35,329 nucleotides of DNA, from assembly GCA_034211175.1 (NCBI GenBank), contig JAXHUH010000274.1, forward strand, positions 1 to 35,329. Direction: 5' to 3'. A program made the translations under genes and the position numbers. The notes under the pieces were generated by a model. That model did not search any database and had not been told where the DNA came from. It worked only from the letters and a program-made list of their open reading frames with translations. The stretch is from JAXHUH01 sp034211175 (GTDB lineage Bacteria > Actinomycetota > Acidimicrobiia > Acidimicrobiales > CAIXPF01). Shown here one piece after another: positions 15,219 to 22,108 of this stretch. How positions within the stretch are numbered: the stretch's first letter is position 1; every line of letters begins with the position of its first letter.

Positions 15219-17954
15219 GTGGACCACGACGCCCGTTCCCCCGACGCCCAGCTTCGAGCCGATGTGCGGCGCATCGGCCGGGAGCTCGGCCATTCCCTCG
15301 AACGCCAGTCCGGCGCCGGCCTCCTCGAGCTGGTCGAGGCCGTGCGGGCGCTGTCCAAGGAGCTGCGAGCCGACTCCGATCCCGAGCTCGCCCGCCAGCT
15401 CGACGACCTCCTCGCCGACCTGCCGCTGCCCCGCACGATCGAGCTGATCCGGGCGTTCACCTCGTACTTCCACCTCGCCAACGTCGTCGAGCAGTTCCAC
15501 CGGGTCGACGACCTCGGCCCGACGCCCAACGGCTCGTCCGACTGGCTGGGCAAGGCGATCGAGGCGATCGTCGGCTCCGGTGAGTCGCCCGAGCTGGTCG
15601 GCGACGTGATCGGCCGCCTCGACGTGCGCCCGGTGTTCACCGCCCACCCCACGGAGGCGGCCCGACGGTCGATCCTGACCAAGCTGCGGGCCATCGCCGA
15701 GCTGCTCGAGGAGCGGCGCCGCGGCGGGGTCGACTCCGAGCGGGCCGACCGGCGCATCGCCGACGTCATCGACCTCATCTGGCAGACCGACGAGCTCCGC
15801 CTGGTCCAGCCGACCCCGCTCGACGAGGTCCGATCGATCCTGTTCTACCTCGACGAGCTGTTCACCGCCGTCGTCCCCGACCTCCTCGAGGACCTGGCGC
15901 TCCAGCTCGCCAAGGCCGGCCACGAGCTGCCCCTCGACGCCGCGCCGCTGCGCTTCGGCAGCTGGGTCGGCGGCGACCGCGACGGCAACCCCAACGTCAC
16001 CCCCGACGTGACCCGCCAGATCCTCACGTTCCACGTCGACCGCGGCCTGCGCAACATCGCCGACATGCTCGACGACGTGATCGAGGACCTCTCGGTCTCG
16101 ACCCGGGTCTGCTCGATCTCGCCGCTGCTCACCGCCAGCCTCGCCCGGGAGCGCCTCGCCCTGCCCGGCGTCTGGGAGGAGTGGGGACGCCTGAACGCCG
16201 AGGAGCCCTACCGGCTGAAGGCGTCCTACATCCGTCAGCGGCTGCGCAACACCCGCGCCCGGATGATCGACCAGCGGGTCGGGCTCGAGAAGGTCAGCTA
16301 CTGCCATCCGGGCGAGATGCTGGCCGACCTGAAGCTCATGTACGACTCGCTCGTCGCCAACCGGGGCGAGCTCGTCGCCCGGGGCCGGCTCGCCCGGCTG
16401 ATGCGCAACGTCGCCGCGTTCGGCTTCCACCTGGCCACGCTCGACATCCGGGAGCACTCGAGCCGTCACCACGCGGCGCTGGTCGAGCTGTACGGGCGCC
16501 TCGACGTCGACCTCGACGCGCTCCACGAGCCCGCCCAGCGCGAGCTGTACGCCACCGAGCTGGCCAACCGACGGCCGCTCGCCGCCCCGACCGCCGAGCT
16601 CAGGTCGACCACGACGTCGGTGCTCGGGACGTTCCGGGCGATCGCCGAGCTGCTCGACCGCTTCGGCGACGGGGTCATCGACAGCTACATCGTCTCGATG
16701 ACCCACTCCGCCGCCGACCTCATCGCCGCGGTCGTCCTCGCCCGCGAGGCCGGGCTCGTCGACGTCGCGGGTGGCATCGCCCGCATCGGGTTCGTGCCGC
16801 TGTTCGAGACGATCGACGAGCTCCAGTGCGCCGGCGAGCTGCTCGACGACCTGCTGAGCACCCCGGCGTACCGCGACGTCGTCCGCCTGCGGGGCGACGT
16901 GCAGGAGGTCATGCTCGGCTACTCCGACTCCGGCAAGCACGGCGGCATCACCACCTCGCAGTGGGAGATCCACAAGGCGTGCCGGTCGCTGCGGGCGGTG
17001 GCCGACCGCCACGGCGTGCGCCTCACCCTGTTCCACGGCCGGGGCGGTACCGTCGGCCGCGGCGGCGGCCCGACCCATGCGGCCATCGTCGCCCAGCCCC
17101 ACGGCGTGGTCGACGGCTCGATGAAGGTGACCGAGCAGGGCGAGGTCATCTCCGACAAGTACGGCCTGCCCGGCCTGGCCCGCCGCAACCTGGAGCTGAC
17201 CCTCGCCGGTGTGCTCGAGATGTCGGTCACCCACCGGCGCTCGCGCCAGCCCGCCGACGTGCTCGACCGGTGGGACGACACGATGGTCCGCATCTCGGCG
17301 GATGCCAACCGCTGCTACCGGGACCTGGTCGAGCACCCGGGCCTCGTCGAGTACTTCCTGGTGTCGACGCCGGTCGAGAACCTCGGCCTGTTGAACATCG
17401 GGTCGCGGCCGTCGCGTCGCCCCGGCGGCACCGGTGGCCTCGAGGACCTGCGGGCGATCCCGTGGGTGTTCGGGTGGATGCAGTCCCGCCAGATCGTGCC
17501 TGGCTGGTACGGGGTGGGGACGGGCCTGGCCGCCGCCCGCGAGGCCGGCCTCGGCGACTCGATCGCCGAGATGCACGAGCACTGGCCGTTCTTCTCGGCG
17601 TTCGTCTCCAACGTCGAGATGACCCTGGCCAAGACCGACCTCGGCCTCGCCCGCCGCTACGTCGAGGCGCTCGTGCCCGAGCGGTTGTGGCCGGTGAGCG
17701 AGATCATCGAGGCCGAGCACGCGCGCACGGTCGAGCAGGTGCTGCTGACGACCGGGTCGGCCGAGCTGCTCGACGACCAGCCGGTGCTCCAGCGCACGCT
17801 CGAGGTCCGCGAGCGCTACCTCGACCCGATCAACACGGTGCAGATCGCGTTGATGAAGCGGTTCCGCGAGAGCCGCGAGCCCGACCCGCTCCTCCAGCGG
17901 GCCCTGCTGCTCACGGTCAACGGCATCGCCGCCGGCCTCCGCAACACCGGCTGA
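15219..17954 (+). CDS. ppc: Phosphoenolpyruvate carboxylase
   Basis: 911 residues, full length for bacterial PEPC. All diagnostic motifs are present: FTAHPTEAARRS with the catalytic His (about 140-151), the GGDRDGNPNVT loop (about 250-260), VMLGYSDSGKHGG (about 564-576), FHGRGGTVGRGGGPTH (about 605-620, the PEP/bicarbonate site) and a C-terminus ending in N-T-G (NGIAAGLRNTG). The enzyme carboxylates PEP to oxaloacetate with Mg, replenishing the TCA cycle. No phosphorylation-site Ser like that of plant enzymes is seen at the N-terminus. The start is placed at GTG 15219 because of the -10 spacing; the ATG at 15198 would add seven residues. It is monocistronic: a long hairpin repeat follows, then a separately promoted TetR gene. 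Confidence 0.95.
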   Translation: MDHDARSPDAQLRADVRRIGRELGHSLERQSGAGLLELVEAVRALSKELRADSDPELARQLDDLLADLPLPRTIELIRAFTSYFHLANVVEQFHRVDDLGPTPNGSSDWLGKAIEAIVGSGESPELVGDVIGRLDVRPVFTAHPTEAARRSILTKLRAIAELLEERRRGGVDSERADRRIADVIDLIWQTDELRLVQPTPLDEVRSILFYLDELFTAVVPDLLEDLALQLAKAGHELPLDAAPLRFGSWVGGDRDGNPNVTPDVTRQILTFHVDRGLRNIADMLDDVIEDLSVSTRVCSISPLLTASLARERLALPGVWEEWGRLNAEEPYRLKASYIRQRLRNTRARMIDQRVGLEKVSYCHPGEMLADLKLMYDSLVANRGELVARGRLARLMRNVAAFGFHLATLDIREHSSRHHAALVELYGRLDVDLDALHEPAQRELYATELANRRPLAAPTAELRSTTTSVLGTFRAIAELLDRFGDGVIDSYIVSMTHSAADLIAAVVLAREAGLVDVAGGIARIGFVPLFETIDELQCAGELLDDLLSTPAYRDVVRLRGDVQEVMLGYSDSGKHGGITTSQWEIHKACRSLRAVADRHGVRLTLFHGRGGTVGRGGGPTHAAIVAQPHGVVDGSMKVTEQGEVISDKYGLPGLARRNLELTLAGVLEMSVTHRRSRQPADVLDRWDDTMVRISADANRCYRDLVEHPGLVEYFLVSTPVENLGLLNIGSRPSRRPGGTGGLEDLRAIPWVFGWMQSRQIVPGWYGVGTGLAAAREAGLGDSIAEMHEHWPFFSAFVSNVEMTLAKTDLGLARRYVEALVPERLWPVSEIIEAEHARTVEQVLLTTGSAELLDDQPVLQRTLEVRERYLDPINTVQIALMKRFRESREPDPLLQRALLLTVNGIAAGLRNTG

Positions 17955-17991
17955 CCCTCGCCCTCGGTCGCGCTCAGCCGCCCCGACAACC

Positions 17992-18044
17992 CGAACTGGC
18001 GGGGTTTTCTGCTCGGCGCGCCGTCGTTTCTTCCCGCCAGTTCG
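17992..18044 (+). repeat. 53-nt hairpin repeat, family B, copy 2
   Basis: Same length as the copy at 478-530 and identical at 42 of 53 positions. The stem here is longer: CCCCGACAACCCGAACTGGC (17981-18000) pairs, with one bulge, with GCCAGTTCGGTTGTCGGGG (18036-18054). Between copies the fifth stem pair below the loop changes from T-A to G-C. It lies 3' of ppc and before an independently promoted gene, so termination is the simplest role. Confidence 0.75.
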
Positions 18045-18086
18045 GTTGTCGGGGTGGACGGATCCGGACGAGGTCTCCAGATTATG

Positions 18087-18100
18087 GAGCGATCGTTTCC
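18087..18100. promoter_or_regulatory. Operator in the TetR promoter, shared with the downstream SDR
   Basis: GAGCGATCGTTTCC. Its reverse complement recurs exactly at 18747-18760 in front of the SDR gene. With flanks, 19 of 22 positions match. The core CGATCG is itself palindromic, as expected for a TetR dimer. It lies just upstream of the -10 box at 18110. Confidence 0.75.
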
Positions 18101-18109
18101 CAACGGTGC

Positions 18110-18115
18110 TACGGT
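18110..18115 (+). promoter_or_regulatory. -10 box of the second TetR gene, leaderless
   Basis: TACGGT ends 7 nt before GTG 18123 and fixes that start; upstream in-frame codons would fall inside the operator. Confidence 0.5.
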
Positions 18116-18122
18116 GACCCCC

Positions 18123-18704
18123 GTGGCCAGGCCGAGGGAGTTCGACGAGGAGCACGTGCTGGGCCTCGCTCGGGACGCGTTCTGGTCCAACGGCGTCGCT
18201 GCGACGTCGATCGCCGACCTGAGTGAGGCGACCGGGCTGTCGGTCGGCAGCATCTACAAGGCGTTCGGCTCCAAGTCCGGCCTCTGCCATCGCTCCCTCG
18301 ACCAGTACCTGGAGGCCGGCATGGCTGAGCTCGAGGCGATTCTCGACGGCGCCGACTCGCCGATCGCCGGGATCGAGGCCTACCTCGACGCCATGGCCCG
18401 CCAGGCCAGCGGCGACAGCGCGACTCGGGGGTGCTTCGGCGTCAACTGTGCGACCGAGCTCTCCGAGACCGACGACGCGGTCCGGGGGGCCCTCCGCCGC
18501 AACGACGCAAGGCTCGTCGCTCGCCTCGCCGACGCCGTCCGGGCCGCAGCCGCCGCTGGCGAGCTGTCGTCCGACCTCGCCCCGGTCGAGACCGCGCGCT
18601 TCCTCTACACGACCGTGTGCGGGCTCCAGGTCGAGGCCCGCAAGGGCATCGCCCTCGAACAGGCCAGGGCGACGGTCGCCATGGCGTTGCGCGCCCTGCG
18701 CTGA
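18123..18704 (+). CDS. TetR/AcrR-family regulator of the downstream SDR gene
   Basis: 193 residues. The HTH (VAATSIADLSEATGLSVGSI followed by YKAFGSKSGLCHRSLDQYL) is the canonical TetR arrangement, with the usual aromatic (YKAF) and Lys-Ser after it. The C-terminal half (TRGCFGVNCATELSETDDAVR, ARFLYTTVCGLQVEARKG) matches the TetR_C type in which a G-C-F/L segment precedes the ligand cavity, common in regulators of SDR or YdfG-like reductases. An operator with a TetR-like palindromic core lies in its own promoter and, in inverse orientation, before the SDR gene 92 nt downstream, so autorepression plus repression of the SDR is the direct reading. Inducer unknown, perhaps a reactive aldehyde or quinone. 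Confidence 0.88.
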   Translation: MARPREFDEEHVLGLARDAFWSNGVAATSIADLSEATGLSVGSIYKAFGSKSGLCHRSLDQYLEAGMAELEAILDGADSPIAGIEAYLDAMARQASGDSATRGCFGVNCATELSETDDAVRGALRRNDARLVARLADAVRAAAAAGELSSDLAPVETARFLYTTVCGLQVEARKGIALEQARATVAMALRALR

Positions 18705-18746
18705 ACCCTCGTGCCGCCCGCTCGGCCACACATCGCGGGCCAGTTC

Positions 18747-18760
18747 GGAAACGATCGCTC
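18747..18760. promoter_or_regulatory. Operator before the SDR gene
   Basis: GGAAACGATCGCTC, exact reverse complement of the operator at 18087-18100. It is followed directly by TACAAC (18761-18766), a plausible -10 element; transcription would begin near 18773, just ahead of the GAAGGAG ribosome binding site at 18781-18787. Confidence 0.7.
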
Positions 18761-18795
18761 TACAACCAATGAGTGAGACCGAAGGAGACAACGAC

Positions 18796-19536
18796 ATGCA
18801 GCGATTCGAGAAGGCCAGGATCGTCATCACCGGTGGGACGGGAGGGATCGGACTCGCCACTGCCGAGCGCCTCGTTGCCGAGGGCGCCGATGTGCTCGTC
18901 ACGGGCCGGGACCCCGAGCGCCTCGCCGGCGTCGGTGCCCGCGCCGGCATCACCGCGGTGGCCAACGACGCCGCCGACCCCGACGCCGCGGACGCCCTGC
19001 GCGACGCCGTCGAGGTGACCTTCGGCGGAACCGTCGACGGCTTGTTCCTCAACGCCGGGCTCGGTGCGTTCCAGCCGCTCGATGCCGTCGACGCCACCGA
19101 GCTCGACCGTCAGTACCGGGTGAACGTGCGGGGGCCGCTGCTCCAGCTGCGGGCGCTCTCCCCGCTCCTCGCCGACGGCGCGTCGGTGCTGCTGAACACG
19201 TCGGTCCTCAACGACCTGGGCATGCCCGGCTCCGCCGTCTACGCCGCGACCAAGGGCGCGGTGCGCTCGGCGATGAACGTCCTGGCCAACGAGCTCGGTG
19301 CCCGGGGGATTCGGGTCAACGCCATCAGCCCCGGCCCGATCGACACCGGCTTCATGGCCGCCACCGGCCTCGCTCCCGACGAGGTCGACGGCTTCGTCGC
19401 CCAGGTCGTCCCCCGGGTCCCCCTCGGGCGCATGGGCCGCCCCGAGGAGGTCGCGGCGGCGGCTGCGTTCCTGCCGTCGAACGACGCCAGCTACGTCACC
19501 GGCTCCGAGCTCGTGGTGAGCGGCGGCATCAGCTGA
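18796..19536 (+). CDS. Short-chain dehydrogenase/reductase
   Basis: 246 residues, classical SDR length. The cofactor site is IVITGGTGGIGLATAERL (T-G-x3-G-x-G) with VTGRDPERL, where Arg at the end of beta-2 favours NADP. FLNAGLGAF corresponds to the N-N-A-G motif; the catalytic residues are the Ser of LLNTSVLND, Tyr and Lys of YAATKGAV (Y-x3-K), and NAISPGPIDTGFM and the C-terminal GSELVVSGG are standard. It probably reduces a small carbonyl compound. ATG 18796 has GAAGGAG 8 nt upstream; an in-frame ATG at 18769 would sit at the predicted transcription start. It is followed by a perfect 10-bp hairpin. The TetR gene upstream appears to control it. Confidence 0.9.
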   Translation: MQRFEKARIVITGGTGGIGLATAERLVAEGADVLVTGRDPERLAGVGARAGITAVANDAADPDAADALRDAVEVTFGGTVDGLFLNAGLGAFQPLDAVDATELDRQYRVNVRGPLLQLRALSPLLADGASVLLNTSVLNDLGMPGSAVYAATKGAVRSAMNVLANELGARGIRVNAISPGPIDTGFMAATGLAPDEVDGFVAQVVPRVPLGRMGRPEEVAAAAAFLPSNDASYVTGSELVVSGGIS

Positions 19537-19551
19537 CCTGCCCGGCACGGC

Positions 19552-19582
19552 GGGCCGGGTCCGTCGATCGGCGACCCGGCCC
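19552..19582. terminator. Two-way hairpin between the SDR gene and the HAD remnant
   Basis: GGGCCGGGTC (19552-19561) and GACCCGGCCC (19573-19582) form a perfect 10-bp stem with an 11-nt loop. It lies 16 nt after the SDR stop and downstream of the converging HAD remnant. Confidence 0.6.
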
Positions 19583-19718
19583 CCGCAGTGCGGGCCACCC
19601 ATCAGGGGCGAGTAGCTCGGCGTGAGCTTCTGCTATGGCTCGTGATGCAGCGATGAGTCCACCGAGAAGACGAGGTGAACCGTGTACTCGAGGGCGCTCA
19701 GGTCCGCCGCTGTCACGT

Positions 19719-20138
19719 TCAGGCGGTGGTGACCGCGGCGAGCAGGTCGCGGTCGATGCCGAGGGCGTCGATGTTGTGCTCGACCAGATCGCCGGGTGAC
19801 GACGTGGCGAGCACCACCTTCCCGCCCTCCGCGGCCACGGCCCGGAGCAGGTCGGCGGCGCCGGGAAACGCCTTGATCTCGGGGACGAGCGACTCGTAGT
19901 GGGAGCGCCACGTGTCCTTGATCTTCGACGGATCGACGTCGGTGCCGTTGTCATCCACGCCGTCGCCGAGGAGCTCGTCGATGAGCACCGACGAGGACGC
20001 CCCGATCATGCGGTGGATGCGCCATGCCGGCACATCCGCGCCGGCGTCCAGGAACGCGCGCCGCCACGACACCGTGTGCAGGTAGTTGGTGTCGACGAGC
20101 GTGCCGTCGACGTCGAACAGGACCACCGGGTCGGCCAT
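19719..20138 (-). pseudogene. Truncated HAD-superfamily phosphatase (phosphoglycolate phosphatase/beta-phosphoglucomutase-like)
   Basis: The start is intact: MADPVVLFDVDGTLVDTNYL holds motif I (D-x-D), the cap region HRMIGASSSVLIDELLG follows, and motif II is the Ser of KVVLATSSPGDLVEH. The frame stops at 139 codons after LAAVTTA, exactly where family members (about 210-230 residues) go on to motif III Lys and motif IV D-D. No continuation of those motifs is seen in any minus-strand frame down to 19540, so a simple frameshift does not restore it; the 3' part seems deleted or replaced. The 136 bp between its stop and the terminator use codons unlike the neighbours (GCA, TCA, CGA, ATA in the most open frame). 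Ribosome binding site GGGAG precedes the ATG, so a truncated protein may still be made. Confidence 0.7.
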
Positions 20139-20207
20139 GTGCTCTCCCTCATCGCTCGGGCCGGCACTACCCCGACCGCGGCCCGAACGAACCTGCCGGC
20201 GCCAGGT

Positions 20208-20666
20208 TCAGGTGAGCCGATAGGTGCCGAAGCCCCAGTAGTGGCCCTCGAGGTCGAGCGCCCCGTACTCGACCGAGTCGTACGCCATCTCCCGCAGCGG
20301 CAGCACGATCGTCGCGCCCGCGTCCTTCGCGGCGGCGTGGTGGACGGCCGGGTCGTCGAGTGCGACGTACACGCCGCCGGTCGCCCTGCCCGCCGTGCGG
20401 GGGCTGGTCATGCCGAGCTCCGCGTCCTCCGGGCTGCCGAGCAGCATCACCCGGCCCGCGCCGATCCGCATCTCGACGCCGACGACTGTGCCGTCGGGCC
20501 CCGGGTGCTCGGCCGTGGTCTCGAGGCCGAACACCTCGCCGAGCCACCGAGCGGCGGCGACCACGTCCTCGTAGTAGAGCATCGGCACCACGGCGGCGGT
20601 GTCGGTGGTCGGGGTCCCTGCGGCGCTGGTGTCGGTGGGCTTGGTGGTGTCGGAGGGGTTGGTCAT
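20208..20666 (-). CDS. VOC-superfamily (glyoxalase/bleomycin-resistance-like) protein
   Basis: 152 residues. After a disordered Thr/Pro/Ser N-terminus (1-24), the core reads VVPMLYYEDVVAAARWLGEVFGLE, VVGVEMRIGAGRVMLLGSPEDA, GGVYVALDDPAVHHAAAKDAGATIVLPLREMAYDSVEYGALDLEGHYWGFGTY, the beta-alpha-beta-beta-beta repeats of a single VOC domain. The E-G-H-Y-W-G-F end is typical of the PhnB/YdcE-like group in which the Glu can be a metal ligand. Substrate unknown. It is downstream of an AraC-type gene on the same strand (87-nt gap), a frequent actinobacterial pairing; a palindrome and a TAGCGT box in the gap suggest a promoter of its own. GGGAG precedes the ATG. Confidence 0.87.
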   Translation of the reverse strand: MTNPSDTTKPTDTSAAGTPTTDTAAVVPMLYYEDVVAAARWLGEVFGLETTAEHPGPDGTVVGVEMRIGAGRVMLLGSPEDAELGMTSPRTAGRATGGVYVALDDPAVHHAAAKDAGATIVLPLREMAYDSVEYGALDLEGHYWGFGTYRLT

Positions 20667-20686
20667 GCGTCCGGCTCCCGGCTCGT

Positions 20687-20709
20687 CGATGCGCCACGGC
20701 GGCGCATCG
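20687..20709 (-). promoter_or_regulatory. Palindrome with adjacent -10 box before the VOC gene
   Basis: CGATGCGCC (20687-20695) and GGCGCATCG (20701-20709) are perfect 9-bp arms around ACGGC. On the minus strand a TAGCGT box (20721-20716) lies just upstream, placing the predicted transcription start at the palindrome edge. It could be an operator for the neighbouring AraC protein or an RNA hairpin in the leader. Confidence 0.5.
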
Positions 20710-20753
20710 CTGCCGACGCTACGGACCGCTGGTGGCCGGGTCTTGGAACGATG

Positions 20754-21614
20754 TCAGGCGGCGCGCACGCCGCCGGCATCGGGCAGGCGGGCGGCGAGGT
20801 AGCGGCTCGGGCTCGTGCCGGCGAAGGCGCGGAAGTCGCGGTTGAGGTGGGGCTGGTCGGCGTAGCCGGCGTGCGCCGCGACCGCGGCGAGTGGGAGGCC
20901 GTCCTCGTGGAGCAGCGCAACGGCGTGGCCGAACCGGAGGAGACGGCGCAGGTCCTGCGGGGCGAGGCCGAGGTCGCGGCGGACGGTCGTGTGGAGGCGC
21001 TGGCGGCTCCAACCCACCTCTGCGGCGATGGCGGCGACCGGCATCGTCCCGGCGGTCGAGCGCAACAGGTGCCAGGCATGGGCGACCTCGGCCACCGGCG
21101 GCACGGTTGCGTCGAACCGGGCACCGAGCGCGGCCTCGACGAGGTCCAGGCGCTCCGGCCAGCTCCCGGCGTCGGCGAGCCTCGACATCGTGGCCCGGAC
21201 GCCTGCGGCGAGCACCTCGCCGGCGGCGACCGGTCGTCCGGCGAGCACCCCGAGCGGGGCGTCGAGCACCAGGCGGGCGCCGAGCGGGGTGAGGCTGACC
21301 TGCACCCCGACCTGCACGCCGCTCGACGCCGCGGTGAGCGGACCGGTCCGGGGCCCGACGACGAACGCGCTCAGCTGCTCGTCCGGCTCTCGGGCGCCGA
21401 CGCCGAGGCCGACCGGCGGGCCCCAGCCCACGACGACCACGATGTCGGTCGATGCCGGTTCGACGCGGCGCAGCGGTCCGGGCATCCGCTCGTCGAAGCC
21501 CTCCAACGACCGGACGTAGGGTCGCAGCCGGGGATCGGGGCGGCGGACCACCTGCTCCCAGACGCCGAGCGCCGAACGGTGGCGCACGTGGGTGAGCACC
21601 TCCGATGCCGGCAT
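20754..21614 (-). CDS. AraC-family transcriptional regulator
   Basis: 286 residues. The C-terminal ~100 residues form the two HTH motifs of AraC proteins: PVAAIAAEVGWSRQRLHTTVRRDLG and LPLAAVAAHAGYADQPHLNRDF followed by RAFAGTSPSRYLAARL, with the typical G-Y-x-D-Q-x-H-L/N-R-x-F signature. The N-terminal part (PRLRPYVRSLEGFDERM, STDIVVVVGWGPPV) resembles the DUF6597-like sensor half of AraC proteins paired with VOC or GyrI genes. The frame is open to an ATG at 21647, but TACGGT at 21626-21621 sits 6 nt before the internal ATG 21614, so the shorter start is chosen. It probably controls the VOC gene downstream. Confidence 0.85.
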   Translation of the reverse strand: MPASEVLTHVRHRSALGVWEQVVRRPDPRLRPYVRSLEGFDERMPGPLRRVEPASTDIVVVVGWGPPVGLGVGAREPDEQLSAFVVGPRTGPLTAASSGVQVGVQVSLTPLGARLVLDAPLGVLAGRPVAAGEVLAAGVRATMSRLADAGSWPERLDLVEAALGARFDATVPPVAEVAHAWHLLRSTAGTMPVAAIAAEVGWSRQRLHTTVRRDLGLAPQDLRRLLRFGHAVALLHEDGLPLAAVAAHAGYADQPHLNRDFRAFAGTSPSRYLAARLPDAGGVRAA

Positions 21615-21620
21615 CCCGTG

Positions 21621-21626
21621 ACCGTA
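21621..21626 (-). promoter_or_regulatory. -10 box of the AraC gene, leaderless
   Basis: TACGGT (minus strand), 6 nt before ATG 21614; the same hexamer as at 18110. It lies 54 nt from the divergent -10 box of the ArsR-type gene. Confidence 0.45.
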
Positions 21627-21660
21627 CGCCGCGCCGACCGACGACATGGTCGTTTCCGGA

Positions 21661-21686
21661 GATGATCGATTCTTGCTGATATCATC
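21661..21686. promoter_or_regulatory. Inverted repeat operator of the metal-sensor operon
   Basis: GATGAT (21661-21666) and ATCATC (21681-21686) are inverted arms; a tighter palindrome TGATATCA occupies 21677-21684. The region is markedly AT-richer than its surroundings and covers the promoter, as ArsR-type sensors usually do. Confidence 0.6.
21680..21685 (+). promoter_or_regulatory. -10 box of the ArsR-type sensor gene, leaderless
   Basis: TATCAT ends 6 nt before ATG 21692 and overlaps the operator palindrome, so a bound repressor would block it. Confidence 0.55.
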
Positions 21687-21691
21687 CGTCC

Positions 21692-22108
21692 ATGGCGAAC
21701 ACCCTCACCGACGCCGGGACCCGCTCGTCCGTGCGGGACGACGTCGACATCGCCACGGCCACGGCGCTGTTCCACGGGATGAGCGACCCGATCCGGCTGT
21801 CGATCCTGCTGTCCCTGCTCGACGGCGAACGCCGCGTCGGTGAGCTCGTCGAGCTGGTCGGGTCGTCGCAGTCCAACGTGTCGAACCACCTCGCCTGCCT
21901 GAAGGGTTGCGGCCTCGTCGTCGACCGGCCGGGGCCCCGTCGCCGGGTCTTCTACTCGATCGCCCACCCCGAGCTGCGCGACGTCCTCGTCGCCGCCGAG
22001 CAGCTCCTCGCCCGAGCGGGCCACGACGTGCGGCTCTGCAACCATCCGGCCATGACCGGGATCGACACGTCCGGGGACGGTCCTTCAGGAGCGCCCTCCG
22101 ATGGCTGA
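21692..22108 (+). CDS. ArsR-family metal sensor, CmtR-like (Cd/Pb type)
   Basis: 138 residues. The winged helix shows FHGMSDPIRLSILLSLLDGE, VGELVELVGSSQSNVSNHLACL and KGCGLVVDRPGPRRRVFYSI. Cys69 and Cys73 lie in the recognition helix (H-L-A-C-L-K-G-C-G) and Cys116 in the C-terminal VRLCNHPA segment. In Mycobacterium CmtR the Cd/Pb site uses Cys57, Cys61 and Cys102, with the same 4-residue spacing and a similar distance to the third Cys, so metal sensing of that type is likely. It should repress its own operon until the metal binds. The gene overlaps the P-type ATPase gene by 8 nt. Start is set by the -10 box at 21680. Confidence 0.9.
   Translation: MANTLTDAGTRSSVRDDVDIATATALFHGMSDPIRLSILLSLLDGERRVGELVELVGSSQSNVSNHLACLKGCGLVVDRPGPRRRVFYSIAHPELRDVLVAAEQLLARAGHDVRLCNHPAMTGIDTSGDGPSGAPSDG

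Noticed and set aside
17949..17979. A fourth intergenic copy of the family A palindrome after ppc
   Set aside because: Only the ends GGCTGA and TCAGCC are present around the ppc stop; the inner pairing blocks are missing, so chance is likely in such GC-rich DNA.
15204..19097. Very long open frame (about 1297 codons) antisense to ppc
   Set aside because: It is the reflection of GC-rich codon bias on the opposite strand; it has Arg/Gly/Ala/Val-rich, low-complexity translation and no family resemblance, while the sense strand encodes an intact PEPC.
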